From Changshengia sp963803165 (GTDB lineage Bacteria > Chloroflexota > Dormibacteria > Aeolococcales > Aeolococcaceae), in contig CAWDLK010000001.1 in assembly GCA_963803165.1 (NCBI GenBank), positions 124,001-188,000 on the forward strand: a DNA stretch of 64,000 bases, given 5' to 3'. The notes below the pieces were generated by a model that worked only from the letters and a program-made list of their open reading frames with translations, was not told the origin of the DNA and ran no database searches. Within the stretch, counting starts at the first letter, position 1; each line of letters begins with the position of its first letter. Positions 21,358-29,668 of this stretch are shown piece after piece. Both the position numbers and the translations under genes were made by a program.

Positions 21358-21665
21358 GGCACGTTCGGCACCCCGTTTAGCCCGCCTCCCGGCACGAATA
21401 GCTGATGGCTGATGGTGCCATCGGGATTGATGATCCATTCGAACCGTCCAGCGATGTCGTTCACCGTCGCGGGCGATTGAACAAGGGTCCTCGCGACCCC
21501 GTCGCCACCAGTGATAGTGAACTCCTGCCCATTGGCCGCGACATCAGCCGGGTCCGCCCACGTCGGTGCAGAGTGGAACGGATCAGTCTTGAGTGCCGAT
21601 CCCACCCGATCCCCATTGGCGATGGCGTCGAGTGACTCAGCGCTAACCCCCTCTGTGGCTTCTGT
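21354..21665 (-). CDS. orphan Rhs toxin tip 4 (C-terminal domain, no start)
   Basis: An open frame of about 104 codons beginning at J (codons TEATEGVSAESLDAIANG). It continues DPFHSAPTWADPADVAANG, QEFTITGGDGVARTLVQSPA, FEWIINPDGTISHQLFVPGG and ends GVPNVP. A GTG at 21605 is in frame, but translation from it would lack the J-proximal part and any secretion signal. The domain looks like a compact beta-rich toxin tip of Rhs/WapA type; the activity is not recognised. The stop overlaps immunity gene 4 by four bases. Confidence 0.65.
   Translation of the reverse strand, partial: TEATEGVSAESLDAIANGDRVGSALKTDPFHSAPTWADPADVAANGQEFTITGGDGVARTLVQSPATVNDIAGRFEWIINPDGTISHQLFVPGGGLNGVPNVP
21650..21659. 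repeat. J core site (copy 2, 10 of 11 bases)
   Basis: CCTCTGTGGC preceded by C instead of G. It encodes the TEATE junction of tip 4. It lies about 50 bases downstream of immunity gene 3 on the minus strand. This is the most diverged J copy. Confidence 0.65.
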
Positions 21666-21707
21666 ACCGCGGCAAGGTGACGGTGACGCCCCGGTGAGAA
21701 CCTGATC

Positions 21708-21959
21708 TCACGCTCGGTTGCTCTTATTCCAGGCATCCTCCCCGACACGCAGGATCGACTCGAGTTCGGCACGGACGCCGAGGCGATCGCCTAGGCCACT
21801 GTCCAAGGCCTGCCGAAGTACCGTGCCAATATTGCTGATCGCCTCGCCGGAAGTCGTCGCGGAGCGTTCCGCCCGTAGCAAAGCGTCGGCCTCAGCGCCA
21901 GCGCCCAGGTGTTCAAGCCGCTCCCTCAGCCCTGCGAGACTGCGGTAGTAGTCATCCAT
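21708..21959 (-). CDS. putative immunity protein for toxin tip 3
   Basis: An 83-residue helical protein, MDDYYRSLAGLRERLEHLGA, with ERSATTSGEAISNIGTVLRQ and a C-terminal ELESILRVGEDAW. Its ATG follows the tip-3 stop with no spacing. Size, coupling and position fit an immunity protein. No family recognised. Confidence 0.65.
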   Translation of the reverse strand: MDDYYRSLAGLRERLEHLGAGAEADALLRAERSATTSGEAISNIGTVLRQALDSGLGDRLGVRAELESILRVGEDAWNKSNRA

Positions 21960-22559
21960 TCACCCACCTCCCACGAACGAACCCGGAGCCGCGACCACCT
22001 CGATCCCACCGCCGAGGTTCGGGAAAACTCCTGGCGCCGCGCGTGTGATGAAGTCAGCTCCCGGCGCGATTTGGCCCTCGGCGATCCAGTCGAAGGGCAG
22101 ATTCGCTGGCGGAATACCGTATCTCGCTGCGTACCCCGCGGTCTCTGGGCTCTCAAGCGCAAAGAACTGTGACTGGTCTGCCGCCAGGCTGTTGACGTTT
22201 CCGCCCTTGAACAACGATGCGCCGCGCAGCACGGCATCACGCGCGGCAAGTGCCTCCGGATCCAGAGATTGTGTAGCAAGGCCGCCGGGAGTCTCGATGA
22301 AGAGGGGCAATTGATCTGCTCCAGCGGTTGCCTCTGTGGCAACGCGCACGCCCACCACGAGTCCGTCGTATGCCGGGCCGATTCCCGGTTGCCCGCCTGG
22401 GGAAACGGCGCTCGGAGGCCCGGTGCGAAGGAGTGCAGCGAGGCCCGAGGCGCTGACGCGAGTCCCGGACAAGGTGGCCGCCGAGGCGGTCGCCGGCGTG
22501 ATGACCAGGGCGAGGAGAAGGGCAGCGAGGGGGAGGAGGCGACGGGCGGTGGTGCTCAC
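21960..22559 (-). CDS. secretion leader fused to toxin tip 3
   Basis: A 199-residue protein from GTG 22559. Residues 1-28 are a signal peptide (basic STTARR, hydrophobic LLPLAALLLALVITPATA, cleavage near ASAA). A roughly 45-residue spacer ends in VGVRVATEATA at J (22330). After J the tip follows: LPLFIETPGGLATQSLDPEA, QFFALESPETAGYAARYGIP, ANLPFDWIAEGQIAPGADF and ending GGGIEVVAAPGSFVGGG. The tip resembles Rhs toxin C-termini. The first 73 residues are almost identical to those of the protein at 29668, which carries another tip. The leader therefore belongs to the mobile element, and the tip to the recipient locus. Confidence 0.8.
   Translation of the reverse strand: MSTTARRLLPLAALLLALVITPATASAATLSGTRVSASGLAALLRTGPPSAVSPGGQPGIGPAYDGLVVGVRVATEATAGADQLPLFIETPGGLATQSLDPEALAARDAVLRGASLFKGGNVNSLAADQSQFFALESPETAGYAARYGIPPANLPFDWIAEGQIAPGADFITRAAPGVFPNLGGGIEVVAAPGSFVGGG
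22330..22340. repeat. J core site (copy 3), left boundary of element A
   Basis: GCCTCTGTGGC. To its right the sequence is the same as to the right of copy 4 (AACGCGCACGCCCACC, the leader). To its left the sequence is tip 3 and differs from the left of copy 4. The switch from shared to unshared sequence falls at J. Confidence 0.8.
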
Positions 22560-22917
22560 GGCTCTCAGCGAGTGTAGGGGGTTCAGGAGCCTGCGAAATA
22601 CCGATGAGATTGGCGCGATCCGTATTCCCCCAGGGATTTTGAGGGGGCTCTGTTAGACGTCGCGCCCCCTCCCAGGTCTGCGGCGCCGGACCGCTCTCCA
22701 GAGGGCGCCTGACGGCGCCGCCGGGGCAGGCGACCATCCCCGTCGCCCCTGCGGTCTTGGGGCCCGCGGGGTCGGCGGGACGGCGTCCGTCCCGTGCCCC
22801 GTCCGCCCCTCAGCTGGGGGAGGTCCTGGCGGCCAGGGGCGGTCTCTCCCGGGCCTCCTGGGCCGTCCTGTGGGCACGCGGCTGGTGACGTCGGTGGGTT
22901 CGGGCGGCTCTCGCCGC
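22560..22917. other. noncoding segment conserved between both elements
   Basis: No gene seen. From about 22633 (TTTTGAGGGGGCTCTGTTAG) to 22815 the sequence matches 29774-29955 in copy B closely. It contains a GGCGCC-TGAC-GGCGCC inverted repeat and a GGGACGG/CCGTCCC hairpin with a three-base loop (22777-22793). The part nearest the leader (22560-22632) is not shared with copy B; on the minus strand it contains a possible -10 TACACT upstream of the leader GTG. The conserved part could be a replication or recombinase-binding region of the element. Confidence 0.5.
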
Positions 22918-23193
22918 TCAGGCCGCCAGGGCGACGGCGGCGGTGACCTCGACGACCCCGATGGCGTCCTCGGTCAGCTCCAGCGAGGGGTCGCCCAGCC
23001 GCACCGTCGGAGCCGGGACGGGTTCGCCGTCACGGCGCATGGCCGACAGGTGGAGCGCCATGGCCTCGCGGATCAGGCGCACGGTCTCCTCGATGGTGGC
23101 GCCGGTCGCCACGCAGCCGGGCAGGTCCGGCACATAGGCCGAGTAGTTGGTCGCCGCGTCGCCCTCCAGGACGATCACGTAGCGGTCGGTCAT
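22918..23193 (-). CDS. hicB: HicB-family antitoxin (element A)
   Basis: A 91-residue protein with the HicB fold: RYVIVLEGDAATNYSAYVPD, LPGCVATGATIEETVRLIRE, then a longer C-terminus ending GVVEVTAAVALAA. HicB binds and blocks the HicA RNase and usually represses its own operon. The start overlaps the hicA stop by four bases, so the pair is coupled with the toxin first, the usual hicAB order. It sits between the element leader and the recombinase module and may stabilise the element. Confidence 0.85.
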   Translation of the reverse strand: MTDRYVIVLEGDAATNYSAYVPDLPGCVATGATIEETVRLIREAMALHLSAMRRDGEPVPAPTVRLGDPSLELTEDAIGVVEVTAAVALAA

Positions 23194-23393
23194 GGCTGCT
23201 GCCTCACCAACCCGGCCTGGCGCCGGATGCTTGCCAGCGTACCGCGCTTCAGCTCGTCCCCCGGGCGTCCGGCCACGGTCACCTTGCCGGGCCTGCTCGG
23301 GTGCTCGAACTGACGATGGCTCCCCCGCTGGCTGGTCTGCCGCCAGCCAGCGGTCTCCAGCTCGGCGATCACCTCGCGAATGGTCGATGGCAT
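23190..23393 (-). CDS. hicA: HicA-family mRNA interferase toxin (element A)
   Basis: A 67-residue double-stranded-RNA-binding-like protein. It shows the family pattern IREVIAELETAGWRQTSQ, the catalytic-His region RGSHRQFEHPSRPGKVTVAG and a C-terminal GTLASIRRQAGL. HicA cleaves mRNA when free of HicB. It lies upstream of and overlaps hicB, and follows the small recombinase-linked gene after about 50 bases. Confidence 0.85.
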   Translation of the reverse strand: MPSTIREVIAELETAGWRQTSQRGSHRQFEHPSRPGKVTVAGRPGDELKRGTLASIRRQAGLVRQQP

Positions 23394-23444
23394 GGCCGGA
23401 GAGACTACCCGTCTCTGGGGTGCACGGGGACTGCTGCGGCGAGG

Positions 23445-23690
23445 TCAGCGCAGCCGGCGGACGGCGTCACGGGCCCGGCGCTGCTCGGCCTGCTCGCGGC
23501 GGGTGAGCTGGGCGACCAGGCGGTCGCAGCCGCCGCGCAGGGCGGCGATGTCGGGGACCGTCGGGTCCTCGGTGGCCAGGGCCTGGGCGGCGAGGACGTC
23601 GAGCTTGCGCAGCACTGCCCGGGCGTCAGCGAGCAGCATCGCCGTCCGCTTGACCTCCCGGGCCGCCTCGATCGGATCCCTGTCCCTCAT
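23445..23690 (-). CDS. small helical protein coupled to the tyrosine recombinase (element A)
   Basis: An 81-residue, strongly charged helical protein (MRDRDPIEAAREVKRTAML, LRKLDVLAAQALATEDPTV, then an Arg/Glu/Gln-rich tail). Its ATG overlaps the recombinase stop by four bases. The partner gene in copy B has the same length. A role as recombination accessory factor or DNA-binding helper is possible from position, but no helix-turn-helix is evident. Confidence 0.7.
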   Translation of the reverse strand: MRDRDPIEAAREVKRTAMLLADARAVLRKLDVLAAQALATEDPTVPDIAALRGGCDRLVAQLTRREQAEQRRARDAVRRLR

Positions 23691-24955
23691 CGCACCGCCT
23701 CCCGCCGCATCGTCGCCGGACGCTCCATCCGCTGCGTACGTCGCCCAGCCTGCCACTCGCCTCCCTCCTTCCCATCGCCCAGCACGCCGCGTACGCCATC
23801 CTGCCCGTTGCCCCACGCCTGCTCGTCGGTTCGCGCCATCTGTGGACTCCGTACCCTTTGCACCTGATGGTGAGCGCCTAAGGTTGGCTCCCCCTCCCGC
23901 TGCCCGTCGGTGTCCTCCTCCTCGGCCTCGGCGGCGAGGGTGAGCAGGAGCTGCTCGACGTCGGACTCCCCGCCCTCGCCGTCCAGCTCGGCCACCGGTC
24001 GCCGCCGCGCCAGGACCGCCGAGGGGTGGGTGGCGGCGTGGACCTGCTGGAGCCGGCGGATCGACACCTGAGTGTAGATCTGGGTGGTCGAGAGGTCGGC
24101 GTGGCCCAGGAGCTGCTGGATGTAGCGGATGTCGGCACCCCCCTCCAGCATCAGGGTGGCGCAGCTGTGCCGGAAGAGGTGGCAGCTCCCCCGTTTTCCC
24201 CCGAGCTGGGCCCGGTCGACGTAGCCGCGGACCAGGGCACTCATCCGGTTGGGGGTGAAGGCACCCCCCTCGGCGCTCAGGAACAGGGTTCCCTCGTCGG
24301 GCTCGACCAGGTAGCTGGGCCGGACCTCGGCCAGGTAGCGGTCGCACCAGGCCACCGCCCGCTCCCCGACCGGGACCATCCGGTCCTTGTGCCCCTTGCC
24401 CTGGCGGATCCGGATCGTCCCCCGCTCCTGGTCCAGGTCGACGAGGTGGAGCCCGATCAGCTCCATCCGCCGCATCCCCGTCGAGTACAGCACCTCCATC
24501 ATCGCCCGGTCCCGGAGCCCCAGCGGGCTGCCGACATCGGCGGTCTGGAGCACCGTCTCCACCTCGGGAGCGCTCAGCACGTGCTGGGGCAGGCGGTGCT
24601 CCAGCCGGGGCAGCTCCAGCTCGGAGGCGGGGTTGTATAGGATCCGGTTGGTCCGGGCCGCCCAGCGAAAGAAAGTCCGCAGCGCCACCAGCTGCGCGTA
24701 CTGGAAGCGGAACGACAGCGGCCGGCCGTCGGTCTTGCGGTGGTGGTACAGGGAGCGCTGGTAGCGCTCCCGGATCGGCTTGGTGACCTCGGCCGGCCGG
24801 CTGATCCCCCGCTCCTCCAGCCAGGCGCTGAACCAGGTCAGGTAGACCTGGCGGGTCTCCGCGGTCCGCTCCGCGTAGTTGGTCACCCGCATCCACTCAC
24901 AGAACTCGCTGATGGCCCGGTGCATCCCCCGGAGATCGGCGGGGTCGCCCACCAC
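23687..24955 (-). CDS. tyrosine recombinase/integrase (element A)
   Basis: A 422-residue site-specific recombinase. I chose GTG 24955, which matches the start in copy B. The N-terminal SAM-like core-binding domain includes ISEFCEWMRVTNYAERTAET and YLTWFSAWLEERGI. The catalytic domain has the full set: Arg in YSTGMRRMEL, Lys in GKGHKDRMVPV, His-x-x-Arg in HLFRHSCATL, His in LLGHADLSTTQ and the nucleophile Tyr in TQIYTQV. The C-terminal tail after the catalytic Tyr is about 32 residues longer than in copy B. It lies 40 bases downstream of the primase. It is the best candidate for the enzyme acting at J. Confidence 0.9.
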   Translation of the reverse strand: MVGDPADLRGMHRAISEFCEWMRVTNYAERTAETRQVYLTWFSAWLEERGISRPAEVTKPIRERYQRSLYHHRKTDGRPLSFRFQYAQLVALRTFFRWAARTNRILYNPASELELPRLEHRLPQHVLSAPEVETVLQTADVGSPLGLRDRAMMEVLYSTGMRRMELIGLHLVDLDQERGTIRIRQGKGHKDRMVPVGERAVAWCDRYLAEVRPSYLVEPDEGTLFLSAEGGAFTPNRMSALVRGYVDRAQLGGKRGSCHLFRHSCATLMLEGGADIRYIQQLLGHADLSTTQIYTQVSIRRLQQVHAATHPSAVLARRRPVAELDGEGGESDVEQLLLTLAAEAEEEDTDGQREGEPTLGAHHQVQRVRSPQMARTDEQAWGNGQDGVRGVLGDGKEGGEWQAGRRTQRMERPATMRREAVR

Positions 24956-24995
24956 CGGCCTCCGCGGGCGGGACGAGCGACGAGAGGTCGCCACC

Positions 24996-27900
24996 TCAGC
25001 CCACCTCGGCCAGCCGGGCGGGTGCGGGTACGACGCCGTCGAGATGTCTCTCCCGAGACGTGCTTTCCGGGGGCATTTGCGGCGAGGCGGCGGGATTCTT
25101 CTGGTGGCCGTTGGGGTTTCCGGCGGAGAGGGGGGGCCGACCACCCCCCGACCGGGGGCCGACCAGGGGCCGACCGGAACGACCCCGACCACCCCGGCTC
25201 TGACCCCGACCACTTGGCGTCGTACCCCGGCGGGAGGGGGAGGGGGTGAGCTCCGCCGGGTCGAGCAGGCCGCTGAGAATGGGAGTGCCGTCCTGGCCGC
25301 GGCCGTCCCAGAGCAGCTCGTACACGAAGCTCTGGCCTCGGCCGCCGTGGTGAACCAGCAAGTGCTCGAGGTCGACCAGGCGGCTCAAGTGGACCTTGAG
25401 CTGGGTGTCCCCCCCTCCTCCCCATCCGCTCGCCTCGCGCACCTCTCGCCGGGTGAAGCGCACATCGGCCCGGGCCAGCCCCTGCTCCTCCTCCCGCCGG
25501 CGCACCAGCCCGCCGAGGACCTCCAGGAGGCGCCGCGTCTGGGGCGGCAGCTCGTCCAGCGACCGGCCCAGCACCTGGTCGCTGAGCGAGTTGGCGAGCG
25601 CGATGTCCTGGGGCGTCACCTCGATGTACGCGACCGCCTGGCCGTGCTGGGTGGTGACCTTGCGCTCCCGCTGGTGCTGGTGGAGCAGGGCCACCGCCCG
25701 GATCAGCGTCAGGTACTTGGTGTGGTCCCTCCGGGTCCGGGTCCGGCTGTCCGAGAAGCGAAGGAGGGGGGCGTAGGGGTTGACCACGAGCAGCGGCCGG
25801 AGCAGCCGCTGGGCGTTGCGATGGAGCGCCACCAGCCGCTCCCGCTCCCGCTCGGCCAGCAGGCCACGGAGCGTCTCCCGCTCCCGCTGCTGCTGGTGGA
25901 TGGCCCGGGTCTGCTCGCGCTCCTCGTCCACCGTCAGCACCAGGCAGCGGTTGAGCAGCTCCTCGTCGACGTCGATGGCCGTGGTGGTGAGCACGATCGC
26001 CACCGGCCCCGACACCCGGTACTCGTGGGTCACCAGCCGCCCGGTGGCGGGGTCCTTGCCGGTAGAGGCGATCGACAGCTCGCCCTCCGACTGGAGCAGC
26101 TTGAGCGCGTACGCGGCCCTTTCCGACCCCTCCTCCTCGACGATGGCCAGCACCTTGTGGGCCAGGTCCCGCCCCTCCATGTAGAAGAGCGACTGGCCGG
26201 TGAGCGCCGAGTACTTGACCCGCTCCTCCTCGGGCACGAAGGCCAGCACCGCCTCCAGCAGCGCCGACTTCCCCGCCGCCGAGCTCGACTGGACGATCAC
26301 CGCCAGCGGCCGCTCCAGCTTGCGGCTCACCACCGCCAGGTACCCGACCAGCTTGTTGGTCTCCTCGCCCACCACCCCGCAGCTCTCGAAGTCGGCGAGG
26401 ATCCGCTCCACCAGCCGGGGGTCGCGGAGCAGCTCCAGCGCATCCCGCTCCTCCTCGTCACTGAGCTGCACGCTCGTCGGCTTGGGCTCGTGGGCGGCGC
26501 GGATCCGCTCCTCGGCGAGCCCCTCGCAGCGCAGCAGCACCTGGCCCAGATCCTTGCGCACCGTCTCCTCAACAGCCCCCAGCTCCTGGGCCGCCTGCTT
26601 GGCGAACCCCGCCCGCTGCCGCGCCGAGTACAGGTCCAGGGTGTCCACGTGGTACCCCTCTCCCTCACCCCGCGACACCAGCAGGTTGACCCGGAGCACG
26701 TCGAAGCTGGTCGCCCGCCCGATCCCCCGCACCCGCCAGCGCCGGTCACCCAGGGCGATCACCACCTCGTCACCACTCAGCTCCACCGGCACGTCCGCGG
26801 TCGGCATCGCCGGCGTCGGGGTCGCCACCGGCGGCTCCGGCATGGCGGCGAAGGGAGGGCCATTCACCACTGGCGCCGCAGGCGGCGCTGCCCCCGGGCC
26901 AACATCCTCCTTCGCTGCTCCGGTGAGTGCCTCCGGGTCGAGATGCCCGACCGCGGCCGGCACCGTCACCCCCGAGGTCGTCACCCCCCTCGCCGGGCTG
27001 AGCAGCGCCGCCGCACGCACCCGCTCCATGAGCCGCCGCGGCGCCGTCGCCAGGTCGCTGCAGGCGTAGCTGTTGATGTCCTCCCCCTGGGGCAGGTGGA
27101 CCCGGTACGCCTCGATACCGGCGGCCCCGAGCCGCTCCCCCAGCTGCACCGCCGCCCGCTCGCCGGCGGCATCCCGGTCGTACGCAATGTGGACCCGGCG
27201 GATGCCGTGCCGCTGGAGGGCCTCCAGGTGGTCACCGGTGAAGCCCTCCACCCCGTACGCCGCGGTGACGTTGCGGATCCCGTGCACCCAGAGGGTCAGG
27301 GCGTCGAGCAGCGCCTCGCAGAGGATCACCTCCTCGCCCGCCGCCATCGCCGCCTCGTTCCAGACCCCGCGCCCTCCTCCCGCGGCCCCGGCAGGTACAG
27401 GTGGAGCGGCGTCCCCGCCCGTAGGTTGGGGGTCATCTTGCGCCCGTACATCTCCACAACCCGCCCCACCGCGTCGATCACCGGCACCACCACAGATCCG
27501 TTGAAGTGCTCGTGCCCCGACTCGCGCAGGATCCCCAGCCGCTGCAGCCGGGCCCGGATCTCCGCCCCCGACTTCCGGTTGCCGAGCGGCAGGCGCAGCC
27601 CGAGGGTCCGGTTGGCGAAGCCAAGCTGGAAGCGGTCGACCGCCTCCTGCGACCGCAGCCCCCGCTGCTCCAGGTACCCGAGCGCCTCCGGGCTCTCCTG
27701 CAGGGTGCGGTGGTAATAGCCGACCACCTGCGAGAGCAGCTCCTGGTCGTCGGCGCCCACCTCCACCGGCGCCGCCAGGGTCCGTACCGTCCCGCCCCGG
27801 AGCGGCCGCGCCTCGGCGGCGAAGGGGAGGTCGGCCCGGAGCAGCTCCACCGCATGGCGGAAGCTCACCCCCCGCTCGCGCATGACCCAATCGATCGGCG

Positions 27901-28108
27901 ATCCCCCCGACTGGCACGCCCCCAGGCAGTGCCACAGGTTCTTCGTCGGCGAGATCACCAGGCTGGGCTCGTGGTCCTCGTGGAAGGGGCACAGCCCGAT
28001 CAGGTCCGCCCCCTGCCGGCGCAGGGTGACGCCCCGGGCCTCGGCCAGCCGCTCCACCGACACCTCGGCCTTCAGCCGCTCCAGCTCCGCCTCCGGGACC
28101 CGCGCCAC
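24996..28108 (-). CDS. CHC2/TOPRIM primase-helicase of element A, frameshifted
   Basis: Same protein as the intact 1044-residue copy at 32236-35370. The frame opens at GTG 28108 (RBS CCTCCTCC on the plus strand at 28113-28120), covers the CHC2 zinc finger (LCPFHEDHEPS, LWHCLGACQSGG) and most of the region before TOPRIM. It breaks at 27371-27380, where the plus strand reads GCCCTCCTCC and copy B has one more C. After the break the second frame covers TOPRIM (VILCEALLDALTLW, AYDRDAAGERAA), the ATPase (SSSAAGKSALLEAV) and the C-terminal winged-helix region to the stop. Either a sequencing error or a true inactivation of this copy. Confidence 0.85.
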
Positions 28109-28137
28109 CCGGCCTCCTCCGAAATCCTGTCAAGCAC

Positions 28138-28168
28138 GCACTAGTGCCCTGATACTGTAGCATTAGTG
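28138..28168. promoter_or_regulatory. putative XRE operator between primase and xre (element A)
   Basis: The divergent gap holds a perfect ten-base palindrome GCACTAGTGC (28138-28147). A second half-match CATTAGTG follows (28161-28168); the CACTAGTG/CATTAGTG copies are spaced 22 bases apart, about two helical turns. A possible -10 TACTGT for xre lies between them (28153-28158). The layout suggests autoregulation by the XRE protein and control of the divergent primase. The same sequence recurs at 35400 in copy B. Confidence 0.5.
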
Positions 28169-28174
28169 GTACAG

Positions 28175-28558
28175 ATGGCGAGACCGGAGCTGCCCCCACC
28201 CATACCCTTGTGGCAGGCCATGGAGCTCGCCCGCCGCCTCGTCGCCCTCCGCCACGATCAGGGCCTCACCCAGCAGGCCCTAGCCGACCGCGCCGAACTC
28301 CACCCCACCCTCATCCGCCGCTATGAGACGGGCAAAGTCCAACCTTCCATTGATGCGCTCAAGCGCCTCGCACTTGCGCTCAGCGTCTCCACCGATCAGC
28401 TCCTCTTCGACGAGGCCGATCGCCAGGTCCCCGACGACCTCCGCCTTCAGCTCGAGGCCACCTCACGCCTCACCCCCGAAGGCCGCCAGATCGTCCGTCA
28501 GGTCATCCGCGGCCTCCTCGCCTCCCAGGAGATCACCCGCCTCGCCAACTCCGCCTGA
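28175..28558 (+). CDS. XRE-family transcriptional regulator (element A)
   Basis: A 127-residue regulator. The N-terminal Cro/C1 helix-turn-helix covers about residues 12-70 (LARRLVALRHDQGLTQQALA, LHPTLIRRYETGKVQPSIDA, LKRLALALSVSTDQLLF). The C-terminal part (DDLRLQLEATSRLTPEGRQI, ending RLANSA) resembles the tails of phage-type repressors that dimerise. ATG 28175 is preferred to the in-frame GTG at 28166. It is transcribed away from the primase and runs into the 3' side of immunity gene 2. Older remnants at 19691 and 20547 show the same gene in decayed elements. Confidence 0.88.
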   Translation: MARPELPPPIPLWQAMELARRLVALRHDQGLTQQALADRAELHPTLIRRYETGKVQPSIDALKRLALALSVSTDQLLFDEADRQVPDDLRLQLEATSRLTPEGRQIVRQVIRGLLASQEITRLANSA

Positions 28559-28649
28559 GCAGAGGCTAACCACCCAAATCTGAGCAGCCCAGGCCAGCCC
28601 CAGCAAGCGCTGCCGTCAATCACCCCAACGCTTGCGGCATCGTCATCCC

Positions 28650-29129
28650 TTACACCGGAAGGCCTGGGAATCTCGCTCGCCAGCTGACCAGGAGATCCCG
28701 CGCCGCACCGATGATTTCAGCTCGAACCTCACCCTGCTCCTGCGGGCTGATCCGATCCCAATCGCTGCTCAGGGCGATCACGGCGTTGGGCCTCTCCTGA
28801 ATGGGAAGTGCGCTCGCTGCACGCCACATCTCCCGAGCTCCAACCTCCGGCTCGACGATCCCGGACGCGATCTGATCCGCTATCTCAGCAATGACGGTTC
28901 GCGTTGCCTCTTCCTGTGACAGCGGCTCCAGGCCCAACTCAGAGAGGACCTGCTCGACGAGACCTCGGACATCGCGTGGGTCATCTGCGCCTGACGGGAT
29001 GACTAGCGAAGCCATTGCCGGGGATGCTGGAGCACCTGCACTCACGAGCGCTGCCGCGGCATCGCGCAGCACGTCCACGCCGACGCTCCCCACGCGCCAG
29101 CGCGCTTCACTCCGCCGCCATTGCCGCAT
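28650..29129 (-). CDS. putative immunity protein for toxin tip 2 (element A copy)
   Basis: A protein of about 159 residues from ATG 29129 (MRQWRRSEARWRVGSVGVDV). An ATG at 29171 would extend it by 14 residues and overlap the tip-2 stop by 25 bases. The body is helical and acidic (VRGLVEQVLSELGLEPLSQE, IAEIADQIASGIVEPEVGA, SSDWDRISPQEQGEVRAEII), as expected for an immunity protein. Family not recognised. As far as I compared, the DNA is the same as the copy at 35912. Confidence 0.65.
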   Translation of the reverse strand: MRQWRRSEARWRVGSVGVDVLRDAAAALVSAGAPASPAMASLVIPSGADDPRDVRGLVEQVLSELGLEPLSQEEATRTVIAEIADQIASGIVEPEVGAREMWRAASALPIQERPNAVIALSSDWDRISPQEQGEVRAEIIGAARDLLVSWRARFPGLPV

Positions 29130-29146
29130 CGACCCCTGGTCGCGAA

Positions 29147-29668
29147 CTAGCGACCGAGCACTGTCTTCCATTCGACCTGCTGCCCCGTTTCAAGGTTCTC
29201 GTACCAGTGAGTCGAGAACTGGAATCCATCGCTATCCGTGAACGTATCGCTGGTCATCTTCGCCCAAGCATACGGGTCACCACCGTACTCGCTCGCCAAC
29301 TGCTCAGCAACCCGCAGAGTTGTCGACGTGCCCGCGCCAGCGATGGACGTGCCGGCCCCGGCAACCTGACTCTCACTCGCCAATTGACGACTGAGATTCA
29401 GGGCACTCGTCGAGCTATAGGCGCTCGCGTCCGCAGTAGCCTCTGTGGCAACGCGCACGCCCACCACGAGTCGGTCGTATGCCGGGCCGATTCCCGGTTG
29501 CCCGCCTGGGGAAACGGCGCTCGGAGGCCCGGTGCGAAGGAGTGCAGCGAGGCCCGAGGCGCTGACGCGAGTCCCGGACAAGGTGGCCGCCGAGGCGGTC
29601 GCCGGCGTGATGACCAGGGCGAGGAGAAGGGCAGCGAGGGGGAGGAGGCGACGGACTGTGGTGCTCAC
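29147..29668 (-). CDS. secretion leader fused to toxin tip 2
   Basis: A 173-residue protein from GTG 29668 (an ATG at 29677 would add three residues). It has the same signal peptide and spacer as the protein at 22559 (LLPLAALLLALVITPATA, ending VGVRVATEATA at J, 29439). After J it carries tip 2: LNLSRQLASESQVAGAG, LRVAEQLASEYGGDPYAWAK, FTDSDGFQFSTHWYENLET and EWKTVLGR. This is exactly the fusion expected at the closed junction of a circular element. The tip resembles Rhs toxin ends that stop in HWYEN...KT. Its activity is unknown. Confidence 0.8.
   Translation of the reverse strand: MSTTVRRLLPLAALLLALVITPATASAATLSGTRVSASGLAALLRTGPPSAVSPGGQPGIGPAYDRLVVGVRVATEATADASAYSSTSALNLSRQLASESQVAGAGTSIAGAGTSTTLRVAEQLASEYGGDPYAWAKMTSDTFTDSDGFQFSTHWYENLETGQQVEWKTVLGR
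29439..29449. repeat. J core site (copy 4), junction of elements A and B
   Basis: GCCTCTGTGGC. Left of it the sequence equals the left side of copy 5 (tip 2). Right of it the sequence equals the right side of copy 3 (leader). It therefore combines both element ends, like the attachment site of a circular form. Confidence 0.8.

Larger units (their letters stand above)
22330..29449 (-). mobile_element. toxin-tip integrative element, copy A
   Basis: A 7.1 kb unit bounded by direct repeats of J. In minus-strand order it carries tip 2 with its immunity gene, xre (opposite strand), a primase-helicase, a tyrosine recombinase, a small gene, hicA-hicB, a conserved noncoding segment and a signal-peptide leader. 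It abuts copy B at the J at 29439. The roughly 1.9 kb right part (27.52-29.44 kb) is the same base for base, as far as I compared, as copy B at a constant offset of 7262. The left part differs more. The primase here has a frameshift, so copy B is the better candidate for an active element. No transposase or classical terminal inverted repeats are visible. Confidence 0.75.

Noticed and set aside
23687..24955. Chromosomal XerC/XerD
   Set aside because: It is present twice in a repeated element, coupled to a small accessory gene and a primase, and its long acidic tail is unlike Xer proteins.
24996..28108. Chromosomal DnaG primase
   Set aside because: The CHC2-TOPRIM part is fused to a P-loop ATPase and winged helix in a roughly 1,040-residue protein within a duplicated mobile unit.
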